Below, piece after piece: positions 11,938-24,640 of a stretch of DNA of 64,000 bases; within the stretch, counting starts at the first letter, position 1, and each line of letters opens with the position of its first letter. The position numbers and the translations under genes were made by a program. The notes beneath the pieces were generated by a model. It saw only the letters and a program-made list of their open reading frames with translations, was not told the origin of the DNA and did not search any database. This DNA comes from Rattus norvegicus (Eukaryota > Chordata > Mammalia > Rodentia > Muridae), in the NCBI RefSeq assembly GCF_036323735.1, contig NC_086022.1, positions 72,670,702 to 72,734,701 on the forward strand, in the 5' to 3' direction.

Positions 11938-13787
11938 TATAAATGAGGCAAAGTGCTCAATGATAACCTGTTATATACATTAATAGAGATAATGAAAAGG
12001 ATTACTTTCTTAAATTTAAGATTGATGGAACACATAGAAATTCTGTAATACTGTGAATAGCCCTTATGTTTTCTAAATCAAATACATTTCTTAATATATG
12101 TGGAGGCAGGGGAGAGGTAGGGTGGCATAATTTATGGAGACACCTAGTCTATAGAGGTAGATAGAAATTAAAAAATTCAAAATGCATTCATTGGTTTGGT
12201 TAAAATATATGATAGTGGCTATTGAGAAGGCAAGCGATATTCAAGTTCCAAGCTTCTGTCTGTGCACCAGCATTTCTGGAGTGTCAGCATTAAGGAATAC
12301 TAAATGCCACTAAAGCATGCTTAGAAAGCAATATGAGCAGAAGCATCAAGAGGCATCCCCACACCCACATGTGATGACTGTATGGCACAGGTTGAGTGAG
12401 AGCTTCTGCTGTTTTGTTGAATTTCTATGGGTCATGTCTCTCATGTTTGACCTGATGATCAGCTGATCACATTTCCTTTAATGTATCATTTATACTGGAG
12501 GCCAGATATGAGGTGGGTGTGCTATCCTTATTTTCAGAAATTCTATTCTTATTTGGAATAAGAAAGCCTCTGTAGAGATGTAGGGAATGGATGGGAATGG
12601 GAGTCTCCTCTGAACAATAGCCTAAGTAATGCCTGAATTCATGACCTTAAAACACCAAATGTTAATAGGAAATGTAACCAAATCATCATTTTCAGCATAG
12701 AAATATGTGTAACTGGACAAAATTCCTGATTTTTTAATGCTCTGAATAAAAGAGAGGGAAGAAAAGTGTGATTAATTGGAGGAGCCCTGTCCTATAAAAA
12801 GGCTTTTTAATGCACAGAGATGAAGAGCATTGCATAATGTTACATGACTTAGAGACATGTTAGAAGACAAACTCAGAGCAAGGAAAGTTAAACTTTACCT
12901 ATACCATCTAGAAAAATGCCTATCTGGTTTTTACATCAATTTGTGTGGCTGTGAGAATTAACTCCTTACTTTTTTTTTCAGATCACAGGTACTTCCAAGT
13001 AAAGATGTTATAAAGGGGCAGAAAATGGGGGGGGGGCGGGTAAGAAAAACTGCATGTAAAATGCTGGGTGAGATTATAAGATTGAATTAGTGAAAGAACA
13101 ATATTTGATTTGTTATAGTTCAAAACTAGATTAAAATATGAGAGTTTCTATGTAATCAGAGTAGATTTATTTCATTAAAAAGGGTTTACTAACTAATGTT
13201 TGGAAATTATATGTATTATGGCATGAAGAAGTTTGTCTAAAGGATCTTGGCTGCTTTTTGTTTTGTTTTAAGTTTTGGTCTTTGTTTCTTTGTCACAGAA
13301 CACACATTTAATTCTTGATAAATTACTTTAGTGAGTAATTACTAGATAATTCTCAAAGGCACATAAAGGTAATTTTCACCAGGGCCAAACAAAGGTAATT
13401 ATTTCTTATTTATTTACCTGACAAATAAAATGTGTGTTGTCCATGTAGTCTTAATTGTGGGGCCACTCCTTGGAGCATGGTCTACCTACCATGGCCACAT
13501 TCATAAAGAAAACTGACTCTACCTCCCAGCTCTGATGCTGGGATGGTATAATCTGGTAAAGGACTTATGAAACCATGGCTACTGAAAATTTATGAGTTCA
13601 GTGGTCTCATCCCAGTCCTCCCAACATCTGTATATTATAACCTCTCTTTCCCATCATCTGTGATGCTTCCTGAGCCCTGGGACTAGGAGTGTAATAGGGA
13701 AGTCAGAGGGGATAATATTTCATAAAATGTTTCAAGAGTCCTTTTCCTCCCCTCTTCTCTTTGTCCTGCATTGTTTCTTCTCTTTTT
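11938..13787. other. Intergenic, no gene recognised
   Basis: No coding signal is seen. Positions about 13440-13565 look like a rodent dispersed repeat ('ggggccactccttggagca'), class not determined. A short G run lies at 13028-13039. The remainder appears single-copy. Confidence 0.5.
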
Positions 13788-13985
13788 CATGCCAGGAATT
13801 AAACCCAGGACCCCACACATGGTAAGTATATGCTTTTCTTTCTTTCTTTTTTTTTTTTTTTTTGAGCTGGGGACCGAACCCAGGGCCTTGCGCTTGCTAG
13901 GCAAATGCTCTACCACTGAGCTAAATCCCCAACCCCAAGTATATGCTTTTACTACTAAGCTATGCCCCAGTTGCAAAGTTTTTCT
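13788..13985 (-). repeat. Old tRNA-derived SINE interrupted by an ID element
   Basis: The pieces at 13788-13823 and 13951-13975 join into a decayed ID/B4-like sequence (reverse complement of an 'agcttagtagtaaaagcata' type head). The younger ID element sits between them. Confidence 0.5.
13838..13936 (-). mobile_element. ID SINE (tRNA-Ala-derived)
   Basis: On the minus strand it shows the ID head 'ggggttggggatttagctca', the internal 'gtggtagagcatttgcctag' A-box area, and the B-box 'gggttcggtcccc'. The tail is A-rich (T run at 13838-13863). It is flanked by an exact 14-bp TSD, 'aagtatatgctttt', at 13824-13837 and 13937-13950. ID elements are transcribed by Pol III and mobilised by L1; they are especially abundant in rat. 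Confidence 0.95.
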
Positions 13986-16900
13986 TGCTGTAATATTTAC
14001 TATTTTCTATTCATTATGACCACGCTAGCTATATTGCCTTACTGTAATTCATAAAACATAGTAGAAGAAAGTTCCTCCTTCATGATACTCATGTCTCAGG
14101 CAGTGAGCCACAGGTATATCTCATGTTTCAGCACAATGTTCTGATTGATGAACTTGTTTTAAACACATCGATATACCTTAAAGGACATTTAAAGTGGTAT
14201 TAGTTGAGGTGGGATGAATACATATGATTTGGTGGGATACTATGATTTGAATAATGCAAAATGGGATTTTGTTATTTATCACAGGAGAATGGAGGATGCC
14301 TAGTGACCAGGTGACATGTCTGCAGTTGATCAAATACTAAACAGGGAATATGAAGGCCAGTTGTGTAGGAGGGAGAGCTCAGTAAAATGGACATGGACAC
14401 CATGTTCACTGCTTGACACCATCGTGTTCTTAACATCAGCTATGGGATTATACTTGACTCACAGGCTCTTTTGTCTTTCTTATGCACATAAATAGAGCAA
14501 ATATTTCTTTTATTTTATCCTTTGTATGTCTATGACAAATCATAAATTTAGGGAGATGAATAGAACCTACAGACTGCTTGTGGTGGCAAAGACCAATCTC
14601 TGGCTTCCTGCCTAAAATGATACACCATGAAATGAGTATTTGGACCCTCATTTATTCATAGTGAAATAAAGAAGAAATTCAACTATATTTTGATGGAAGA
14701 TCAAATTTATTGACATAGTTTTTGATGATCACATCACAAAGTAATGTGAAGGCGCTATTAGCCGTAGCTGTATTAAGACATCTAGCCAATGTGTTTCCCC
14801 CATTTTTGTTTTGAAATGCAAGTTTTACAAACACACACACACACACACACACACGGATAAATATTTGTATACTAATTATTTTTAAACTATAGTAAAATTA
14901 GAAACAAATTGGAAGTATCATAGATTAAGAATAATCATCCAAAATATCAGGAAGGTATTCAGGTGCTAGAAACATATTTCAATAAAAAATTCTTTGTAGA
15001 CAACGTGCAGCCAGATAAAAGTTACTATAAGTTATAGCTTAAGAAAATATTATGAATTGCATAGAAGTCTGTTTATTATCAACTTAATTCCAAAATCAGT
15101 TAAACCTTCTGCTAGTACATGAAAACTATGTCAATAAATTTGTCTTTTGAATGAATCATTTGGAGTATAAGACATATCATTTTGACAAGGTCAAGATTAC
15201 ATAAAGGAGATGATCAAGGAGTCATGCACTTCATGAGACAGCCATGATAACATATGGGAGATTAAAGAAATGTGTAATATGTAGCAAAGGAATGGAGTTT
15301 TTTTATTATTATTAGAAATAAAAAAAGGTTTAGAAGGAATCTAGTATGTAGGGAGACGAATGCAGTCATTGGTAAGAGATTTAAGAAGTATTCATTAAGC
15401 TGTTTGATTTACTTTAGGGAAAAGTCTAGGGAACTACTGTAGAATTAATTGAACTTTGGCTGCACAGACTAGATAATAAGGATAGTAAAATCAATGTTCC
15501 CCAAACAACGGAAGATAGAAGACTATGAGCTCAGAGCACACCATCTTGGGAAATGCACATTGCAACCTTGTAAGAGAATTTAGAGAAATAGAGAGGAAAA
15601 TTAAAATAGAAGCTGAATACTAGAGGAACATTAGGTACAACTGATTTGCTTAAGAATAAAGGAAGACTAAACATAGAACAAAAGTCTGTAGACTTAATGA
15701 TTTCAGGTTATCAAAAGCTTTGAATTTTTGTAAGTTAATAAGTAGAATTTTCCACAGCTTATATAACAAATAATAGGGAGTGAGTCTGGAAAGTGAAAAC
15801 CAGTCATGAGGTGCAGCTAATTATAGAATACATACACAATAAACATCATTTCCCAAACATAGATTTGCATATGCATATTTTTAATAATAAGAGAGAACTG
15901 TGAAGTTAATGACAACTGCAGAACAAAGAAACCTGAGATCGATAAGGAGAAAGAAAGAAAAAAAGAGTTCCAAAAGGAGGCAGAGAGCAGGAGCTCAAAA
16001 TGGGTTACTGTAATTAAGAACTGTCACCTTCATGTCCAAGAACTCTGGGTATGCATGTTCATCATGTTCATCTCCCAACCTTAACTTCACCAGTGACCCT
16101 TTCAGCTACCTGACTATGTGTGTATACACTCCAGCAGCCCAAATAGCTTCCTCAGGCCTTAGCGAGAAGTTACAGGAGGGCAAAGCATGTGAGACTCATT
16201 ACTAATGAGGCCTGACAGTAGTGGAGCTGGAGGTGAGCAAAGGAGCACATGAGTCAAACACTTGCCCGGTCCTCAGGCAGCAGGCCAGTGCAGTGGGCAA
16301 CAATCACTAGCCAGTGTTCCATTCTGTTTCTGTGTCTTTCCTCCACTTAGCCTGGCAGTTTGAAATGGGGAGGGTGGTATTCACCCTGAAATGTCAGCTT
16401 CTGGCAGAGTGGTGCTAAGTGAATCTGTAAGCTTAATGGAGAAGATGGCCATTCAAGCCAGACTGGCTACATAATCATCACTTATCTGCTGAAATATTTT
16501 TCCTAATGAACTATTTTTTGTAGATTTTTAGAATTTAAACTCTAAATTGAATGTCTTTTTTTTAACATGACAGTGTGATGCTTTTGTAGGTTTATCGTGA
16601 TTTTAGAAAAGCAACACTGTAAGTGCACATGGGAGAAACAGGACTGAGCAGTAAAGGAGGAACTGTTGAAACAGGGGCCACATTGTGAGGAGGACATTTG
16701 AGAGGAGTTGAAAACATGTGGTTGGGTAAACCATGTACAACACAGACATTTCTGAAACTGGTTGCTCTCTTCTTTCCATTGTCTGGAAGAGAGTTAAAAC
16801 AGTGACATTGTCACCCTTCCATTTCAGAGATCTAACTCTGACCAAGCTTCTTCCTGTCCTCAGTTCTTCCCATCTCTGTTCTGATGAAGTGGATGTCAGT

Positions 16901-17184
16901 TAATAGGCAAACATTCAGCAAGAATGAGCTGACTTAAAAAGTAAAATGAAACCCTGTTCTCTTCAGCATTCAAATTATAATATATAAGGTTTGCTGAAAA
17001 GGTTCTTGCCCGACAAAAGCAAGACAGTGACCAACTACACGTGCACCAAAATTTATACTTTATTCTGTCCTGGGTGATGAAGATTAGACTTTAAATATCT
17101 TTCTTTTATTTAAATCAACAAAACATCTCTATTCTTGTTTTCATAGAAACTAGATCCAAAGTATAGCATCTAATATTTTTAAAA
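13986..17184. other. Intergenic, no gene recognised
   Basis: This is AT-rich DNA without coding support. It contains an (AC)n microsatellite at 14829-14854. No other repeat family is recognised with confidence. Confidence 0.5.
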
Positions 17185-17400
17185 GATTTATTTAGCTAGT
17201 TTATGTGTATGAACATGCATATATAGGCACCACAAAATTGTCATGTCTGGTGCCTGCAGATGTCAGAGGGCATTGTATCCCCTGGATCAGGAATTATGGA
17301 TGTTTACAAGCTACTGTGTAGGTACTGGAAGCCAAACCCTGATCCTTTGGAAGAGCAGCAAATGGTGCTCCATCTCTTGAGCCCCCAAAAGGATAGGTTC
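17185..17400 (-). repeat. B3/B2-family SINE
   Basis: The reverse complement matches the B3 pattern: the tRNA-like head corresponds to 'agagcagcaaatggtgctcc' (17353-17372), and the body to 'gtctggtgcctgcagatgtc' (17244-17263) and 'gtatcccctggatcaggaat' (17275-17294). It is old and substituted. Confidence 0.75.
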
Positions 17401-18236
17401 TCAAGAACAACAAACTCAAAAGATGAAATAAAATCCCTACCTTCCCCAAGTTAAGTTAAGGCTGAAGAGATCAAAGGTTTTCAAAAGGACCATTTGTCCC
17501 ACTGTTCCCCAGGTCCTTAAGGTTGAAACCAAATGTGAGCTCTCGGATATATTGAAGAAAAATGCCGGGGATATTTGTGACTGAATTAATGGAAGCGTTT
17601 TAGGAAAAATCATATTTGCTATTTCAACATAGAGGTCATGTTGCTACTAACACTCAATTATGTCAGTTCCTCAATTCATGGCTAAAAGTTGCTACTAGAA
17701 GTTAACCATATTTGAGTCTCCATATAGGTTTATGTTATTAATACTTTGTGTGTGTGTTTAGCATTTAACCAACATCATCCTCTTGCACAATAAAACTGTT
17801 TCACATCTTGGTTCTCTAATGCTTTCTGCAGACCTTACTTCTTCCAAATCTTTGCTTGTATAATAGATTAATGCATTTCACCAGGACAAATCTAGTGGAT
17901 GTGCCTAAGACTCCTACTTACCATTCTAATTAAATTCTTTTGCTCATTATTTTATCTGCTAATCTCATGCACCATTCTATGCTCACCCTTGAACTGAAAA
18001 TGAGTTAGTAAAGTGGTAAGGCTGTTAGCATGGTAGTAATGTACAATCTTCAGGCTTTAGCTGATCCTCCTGATACCAAATGACCCACATCTGTCCTTCT
18101 GAGGAAAAGTAAGCACAAAACACACCAGGATTAGGTCCATCATGATTCAAAATGCCTAATTGGCAGATGGGAAAGTTACACAGATGAATTAAAAGTATTA
18201 TTTTTGTTCTTCTTGATGATCAATTGTTTCACTTTT
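17401..18236. other. Upstream flank of the first OR gene
   Basis: No coding region is seen. OR genes usually have one or more noncoding 5' exons several kb upstream; none can be identified from sequence alone. Promoter elements were not called. Confidence 0.4.
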
Positions 18237-18238
18237 AG
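18237..18238 (+). promoter_or_regulatory. Candidate 3' splice site before OR coding exon
   Basis: A T-rich tract (18200-18236) ends in 'acttttag' 19 bases before the ATG at 18258. This fits the usual OR structure, in which an upstream noncoding exon is spliced to the intronless coding exon. Prediction only. Confidence 0.4.
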
Positions 18239-18257
18239 TGTAGATTAACATTTGTTG

Positions 18258-19211
18258 ATGGGAACAGACAACCAGACATGGATGCATGAATTCATCCTCC
18301 TTGGCCTGTCCAGTGACTGGAACACTCAAGTCTCCCTCTTCATCCTGTTCCTGCTGATGTACCTGGTGACAGTATTGGGGAACTTCCTCATCATTCTTCT
18401 GATCAGACTGGACAGCAGACTCCACACTCCCATGTATTTCTTTCTCACCAACCTGTCCCTGGTGGATGTGTCTTATGCCACAAGCATAGTCCCCCAGCTG
18501 CTGGTTAATTTTCTTGCCCCACACAAAGCAATCCCATTCCTGAGCTGTGCAGCCCAGTTATTTTTCTCTCTGGGCTTAGGAGGAATTGAGTTTGTCCTAT
18601 TAGCGATGATGGCCTATGACCGTTATGTGGCAGTGTGCAATCCACTGAGGTACTCTGCCATAATGGATACAGGACTATGCAGTAGGATGGCTATTGTATC
18701 TTGGGTCAGTGGCTCCATGAACTCAGTCATGCAGACTGCTATCACCTTCCAACTGCCCATGTGCACAAACAGGTACATCGACCATATATCCTGTGAACTT
18801 CTTGCTGTAGTGAGGCTGGCCTGTGTGGATATCTCTGCCAATGAAGTTGCTATCATGGTATCAAGCATCATTCTCCTGATGACCCCTTTCTGCCTGGTTC
18901 TCCTATCCTACATCCAGATCATCTCCACCATCCTGAAAATCCAGTCCAAAGAGGGAAGAAAGAAAGCCTTCCACACCTGTGCCTCTCACCTCACTGTGGT
19001 AGCTCTGTGCTACGGCATGGCCATTTTCACTTACATACAGCCCCATTCCAGCCCGTCTGTCCTTCAGGAAAAGTTGATTTCTCTATTCTATGCAATTTTG
19101 ACACCCATGCTGAACCCCATGATTTACAGTCTGAGGAATAAGGAAGTCAAGGGTGCTTGGCAGAAACTACTCGGAAAATTCTCTGGCTTCACATTAAAAC
19201 TAAAAACCTGA
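18258..19211 (+). CDS. Or2f1: Olfactory receptor, OR2F subfamily (first copy)
   Basis: Single-exon class II odorant receptor of 317 residues, a seven-helix G-protein-coupled receptor expected in olfactory cilia and coupling to Golf. The ATG at 18258 is chosen because two TTG codons precede it and the resulting N-terminus 'MGTDNQTW' is the OR2F1 start; N5 is a glycosylation site. Visible hallmarks: GN at 41-42 (TM1), LHTPMYFFL at 55-63 (TM2), C97 for the ECL1-ECL2 disulfide, MAYDRYVAVC at 118-127 (end of TM3), KAFHTCASHL (TM6) and PMLNPMIYSLRNKEVKGAW (TM7/helix 8). No stops or gaps; full family length. The odorant ligand cannot be told. It is the tandem paralogue of the gene at 36648. Family OR2F is certain; the exact orthologue number is an inference from the N-terminus. 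Confidence 0.95.
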   Translation: MGTDNQTWMHEFILLGLSSDWNTQVSLFILFLLMYLVTVLGNFLIILLIRLDSRLHTPMYFFLTNLSLVDVSYATSIVPQLLVNFLAPHKAIPFLSCAAQLFFSLGLGGIEFVLLAMMAYDRYVAVCNPLRYSAIMDTGLCSRMAIVSWVSGSMNSVMQTAITFQLPMCTNRYIDHISCELLAVVRLACVDISANEVAIMVSSIILLMTPFCLVLLSYIQIISTILKIQSKEGRKKAFHTCASHLTVVALCYGMAIFTYIQPHSSPSVLQEKLISLFYAILTPMLNPMIYSLRNKEVKGAWQKLLGKFSGFTLKLKT

Positions 19212-22200
19212 GTAATCTTGAACATCACTGAAGAAAAGGGTTTTGCTTCTGTCTTTTGCACCCAACTTAGATGTGATAATCATTGCCATGGAGACAAAGG
19301 TGGGGTTGACACATTGTGACCGGTGACATTATGCAGGAGGCTGAGTGATTCTGCTAGGGTGTGGGGTGTGAGGTGTGGGTGTATTTTCATGTCACAACAG
19401 AGTGTACACCAGAGCTTACCTGTACTGCCACTGACAGCACACCATTACTCAATCTTGATTTAAACAGCATGGCAATTTAAGAAAAAAACCTACTAACCTT
19501 TCAATTTTTTTGCATTGTTTAATGGCATGAACCTCTTATTGACTTTCACCTTGTCCACAAAGTACCCTATACTAGTATTATTCCAGTACCTTTCAGAAAA
19601 GTTTATGGTGTTTCCATGGGGCTGGAAATGCATTTTCAGATCTGTAGACTCAAAAAATACATAGTCTATGTTATCAGAGGCTGCTGCTGAATGAGTCAAC
19701 ATTAGAAAGTAACTGTTGCTAAAGCCTTTAAGACGTTACGGGGTATAACCATCTATACGTAGCACCAATGACCTTCTGTTAACACAAACAACTGCAGAAA
19801 GGTAAAATAAAACTCTTACTTCATTGCTATAGGGATCAACCAAAGGTTTTCGTATACTAGGTTACTATACAGTAAAAGAAACCTTTAACTTTGAGGTACT
19901 AATAGACAGCCCTCAACAATTTCAAAGAGACTTCATAGCATTTATATAAAAGGTGTCTATGTAAAATATCAAATTGGATTAATTGCTAAAAAAATTACAA
20001 GTCCTTTCTCTAAATTGTAGAAGAAAATATGTCCCAAAATTTTAACAAGATGTATAAGATCTCAATGACAATATCCACAAAGAGAAAGCTGCCTCTGTAA
20101 TACCTACATGTCATTATCAGAGAGGAAGACACAGGAAGAGGCTGTGTCTTCCCAGCTGTGACTGTTCCCTTGGACACACGTTTGTAACCTTTCTCCATTC
20201 CATGACATGTTTACCCTTAAACAGCCCCCCACTTTTTCTGAAGTCTTTATGTAAAGATGTTTTCAACTTTTATTACTTAGGAAGCAGAAATAGTGAGGGC
20301 AATGGTTACATAGTGACAGACTGGCATAGTCACACATTCTGCTAGATTTATATAGTTTTCCATTTTGTTTTATATGGCTTTTAAGACTATACTTTCTCAA
20401 TGGATTTAACTTTGTACAAATTCAGATATTTCTTGAATTGACGTGTGTTTGAAAGACACTCTCAGTAAAAGGTGGAAAAGTATTGTTGCTACAGTGAGAA
20501 GATGAAACAGTATTTTAATAAAGTCACTGCATACAATTTTTCAAAAAGTTAGGCACTGAAAGGAACTTCAAAATAAAACTTTATCTAATGATTATTAACC
20601 ATAAACTATCACTGGGTTTTTCTTTAAAAATATCGCAATTACATAAAAATTATTGTTCAAATAAAAATCTCAGTACGACAAATGTAGGGCAATAGCTTAC
20701 TAAGTCTCTGAAAACCCTTTAAGTTATATTATTATATCTCCTAATTCCCCTTTCTTAGCACTGGAATTACTTTTTCAGTAGCACTATCTTGCTCATTTCA
20801 GTTGGATTTCCTGTGCCCTCAGGACGTTTTAATGACTGAGGCAAGACAACTTTTTCCCACTCTTCAGACTCTGTGTCACTTATTATACCTAGATGCTTTA
20901 GTGGGCTCTGAAGGGCTGTAGTAGACCTGAGCTTGGCAAACATGCTTCTGGCAGGCCTTGCCCTTCCCCCATTTCCTCTTACTTGCTAAACTGGTAGATC
21001 ACAGTCCTAACACTAGCCACCAAGTCTATTCCCTTATTTGGCCACTTCTTCCCCATGAGGCTGACTACTAAGATCCAGCTATCAAAGTATTGAAGTCCAG
21101 AAATCAAAAGCCTCCTTTTGGTTACTCTAATTGACATGTTCAATCAAAAGATACCAACTCATCCTAACATGGGTTTTCCCCTTTTCTCTTTATAAACTGT
21201 CATTCTTCTATGGGCCATATCTGTCTCTTCTTTATTCAGAGATATTCATTTGTTTTTTTTTTCAGGGAAAATATCCCTCTTCCTTCTCTCTTGTTCCCTT
21301 CCCCTTCTCCTTTGTTCTCTATCTCCTGTCTTTGTCTTTTACTCCCCGTCCTTCATCCCTCTGGGGCTTCAAGGAAAAGAAAATAGAAGAGATTCATGTA
21401 CAGGAATGCTGCTTGGGGGTCTGTGACCACCTGAAACCTGGAAGCACAGCATGTTTATTAGGTAGGACACAGGGTGGGGGTAAGCTATTTTCAGGAGAAG
21501 GTGTCTACGGTAAACATCAGAGGAAGCTGTAGTTGTCAGTTTACATATACACTGATTAATTGTCCATAAACACTCATATTCCAATGCCAAGGACAGCTTT
21601 GTCATTTCTTTTGATCCTGACTCATGTGGGGAAATGTCATTGCTGATTTACATGGGTCCGAGACCTTGGTCTCCTTGACATGACTGTGTCCTTGTCAATA
21701 ATATGAATTCACTCAGAATTTCGCCCACCCAAAACTTCCTCCACTCCCTACACAGTAGGACTTCTTGGATGGTAACAACCCTTCTACAAGAGACACACAG
21801 TGCTTTTTATCTGGGCACACTACAGCAGTTGCCAATATTTTCTCAGATAGGAATGAGATTTTGTGTACCCCTTTCATATTTGTTGAGACTTTTGCTGGTC
21901 TGCTTTACTCATGAAGTCAGAGTGCCTGTAAGTTCATGTGTACAACATCTCTGTCATGACCAGAGTTAATGTATCCCCAAATTCATTCACTATTTTGGAC
22001 TCTTGCCATCTTTCTTGTCCCTTTTATGAGAAGACTCCTCAGCTTTGGCGTGGGAATTAATATAGATGACCTTTTTTGACCAAAGCAATGCACCACTTTC
22101 TATTCTCTGCACTTGTACCAGTTGTGAGTTTCTGTGTTGATAGTCATCTACTGCAGAAAGGTGTTTCTTCAATGAAGAGCTAGACAAATTTATGCTTGCA

Positions 22201-24161
22201 AAGATAAATACTTAGTGTACAGTTTAATACTATATGCATTCTGCTGAGTAAGTATAGTAAGATATCATCTAGGGCCTATGAGCTACTCAGTCATGAGCTA
22301 TTGACCAAGTTAACAGTTTCAGGCATGACTTATATCTTATGGAATGTGTCTTACATCCAATTGGAAAGTGGCTAGTTATTCCAAAAATATTTGTGTCACT
22401 ATTACACCACTGTAACTCATGGATTCCTAACACAAACTAGTAGCTAGCAACATACTAGTCAAAATAATGCTTAGTGAATGGTGCTAACCTGTGCATTGAA
22501 GGTTATTCAGGGACATTTCTAACTTCTCTAGATAGCAGTTATACCTCCTTCCCTTTAGAAATTGTGAAAATGATGGATAAGGGGCACTCCTGATAAAGTT
22601 TTAATAGTTTGTTAGGGAATACAGGAGGTGAGAAACCATAACCTTTTAAAATCTGTCCATTAAAAATGTAGGAACTATCTCAGCACTATTTTTACCTTCC
22701 TCTTGCATAGGTGGTACAGGGAATGGTGAGTCAAAATTTTACCCATCTCCTTTCTCCATAAAATGTATCATGTGATATATCAAATGAAGTCTGTTTTCTA
22801 TTGTCTTTATGAGATTACTCATGTAAATTGGTCTAATACATATCAATATATTCCAATAATTATCTGCTGGAGACCAGCACAAGCCTCTGGTGATTCTTCC
22901 TGGAAGGTAGCCGAGGTGGTATGTGTGTGGGGATGTGTGGCAGTACTTTGTTCTGGAAGAATAAAGATTGCTTTCTATATTTTACCTGTCTCTGTCTGAG
23001 TTATTCTAAGACCAGAAGCCACAGATCTCATGTGATTGATATTCAATTATTAAACAGCCAGGGATGGGGGATTTGGATGAAGGGGAAGAATTAAATAAAG
23101 AGGTCTTAGGTTCTTTTCTCTACAGGTTCTCCATCTCCCCCTACCCTAAGGCCGTGAGTTTATTTACTCTTTGCCAGCTAAAGAAAATCACTTGCAGGAA
23201 AATCTAAACACTTTGAAAAGTGATTCCAATCTTTATTTCTCAGAGAAAGAAAAAAAGAGAAAAACCTATCTTTAACAAGTTATGTGTCTATTGCTTCTGT
23301 TTAGTTTCTACACTGTATCTCTTCTGTTCTTCTCCCTTAATTTCTAATTCTCCTTCTGCTGTTGTTTCTAATTCTCCATCTGACTATAATAATTACTAAT
23401 AAAAGGTAAGTTTCCACCTGCCTTAGACCATTTATGTTCCTGAGTGAAACACCCACATACCACCTTTATATTTTAATATTCCTTAAGCAGCACAATTGCT
23501 GGGCAACTACTACCCTGCATGCTCTTAGACTCTACCTTCTAATTGATAACTACAAGCTATCAATCACTATTTACTATATTCTATCTGGGCTGTTTTCAAC
23601 TCCAACCAGGAAGTCCTCAGAGCCATGTTCTCTTGGCCTCTAGGCCTTGGCAGCCCCCTCTCCTGCTGGTTTTTCCTCCACGGTGACTTCCTTTTTCTTC
23701 TCCCCTCCTCCTGGTCTCATCTCTCACCCCCAAAAACTCAATCACACCTATTTCTCTTCTGTCCAACTATTGGCTGTTGGCATCATTATTCACCAATCAC
23801 AATTAACTAGGGACAGGGTCACTCAGTGTCTTCCAGTCATACTTTCTTGTCTTTGACAAAACAGTTTTGAGGGACCCAAATTCAGATTATAATACAAGCA
23901 GCATTAGACCAACTGACAATGTTGGTCTCCTTAATGTCATCATTTTCAGTTTTTGTACATTTTTAGGAGAATGGATCTCATAGTATTCTAAGCATTCTTT
24001 TCCAGAGTTCACACAAGTTTAAACACAAATTCAAATCATAAATTGAATAAAAAAGTAACAACAGAGATGTTTACATGTTTCCAGTAATATTAGTTATCTA
24101 ACTAAACTCATTACCCTCCACTAACTTCACAGGTTCATTTAAAGTTAAAAACTATAATTGC
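19212..24161. other. 3' flank of first OR gene, no further gene
   Basis: No coding region is supported. An AATAAA at 19806-19811 is one possible poly(A) signal for the OR transcript. Positions 22900-23030 look like the end of an unidentified repeat or LTR ('gaataaagattgctttctat'), and 23590-23930 resembles a rodent dispersed repeat of unknown class. The rest is single-copy duplication-unit DNA. Confidence 0.45.
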
Positions 24162-24640
24162 CCCAATCCGTAGGTTGCTGATTTATCTGATTGACTATGA
24201 CCTTTGTCTTACAGAAGCTTTTCAGTTTCATGAGGTCCCATTTATCAATTCTTGATCTTAGAGCCTGAGCCACTGAGATTCTGTTTAAGAAAATTTCCCC
24301 CTTGCCAATGAGTTAAGGCTCTTTCCCACTTTCTCTTCTATTAGATTCAGTTTATCTGGTTTTATGTTGAGGTTCTTGGTCCACTTGGACTTAACCCCAC
24401 ATCCAATAGAGGACTAATATCCAAAATATATAGAGAACTCAAAAAGCTAACCTCCAAAAAAACCAAACAACCCAATCGAAAAAATAGGGTATAGAAATAA
24501 ACAGAGAATTCACAACTGAGGAATCTTGAATAGCCGAGAAACACTAAAGGAAATGTTCAAAGTCCTTAGTGATCAGGGAAAAGCAAGTAAAAACGACCTG
24601 AGATTCCACCAATCAGAATGGCTAAAATCAAAAACCTCCC
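24162..24640. mobile_element. L1 ORF2 fragment with internal inversion
   Basis: Positions 24162-24402 read on the minus strand as ORF2 matching L1-C around 56800-57020. Positions 24403-24640 continue on the plus strand as the next ORF2 part ('ccaatagaggactaatatcc', matching L1-C from about 57045). Adjacent inverted and sense pieces are the mark of twin-primed L1 insertion. The 3' end is missing. Old copy. Confidence 0.8.

Noticed and set aside
13838..13936. tRNA-Ala gene
   Set aside because: tRNA-like promoter boxes are present, but the A-rich tail and TSD show an ID SINE. The same holds for 62477-62582 and 63091-63186.
18198..18524. Antisense open frame over the first OR gene
   Set aside because: Shadow frame of the conserved OR coding sequence; the same shadow occurs over the second OR gene.
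22900..23030. LTR-like end with AATAAA
   Set aside because: Only a short suggestive stretch; no TG...CA ends or TSD could be found.
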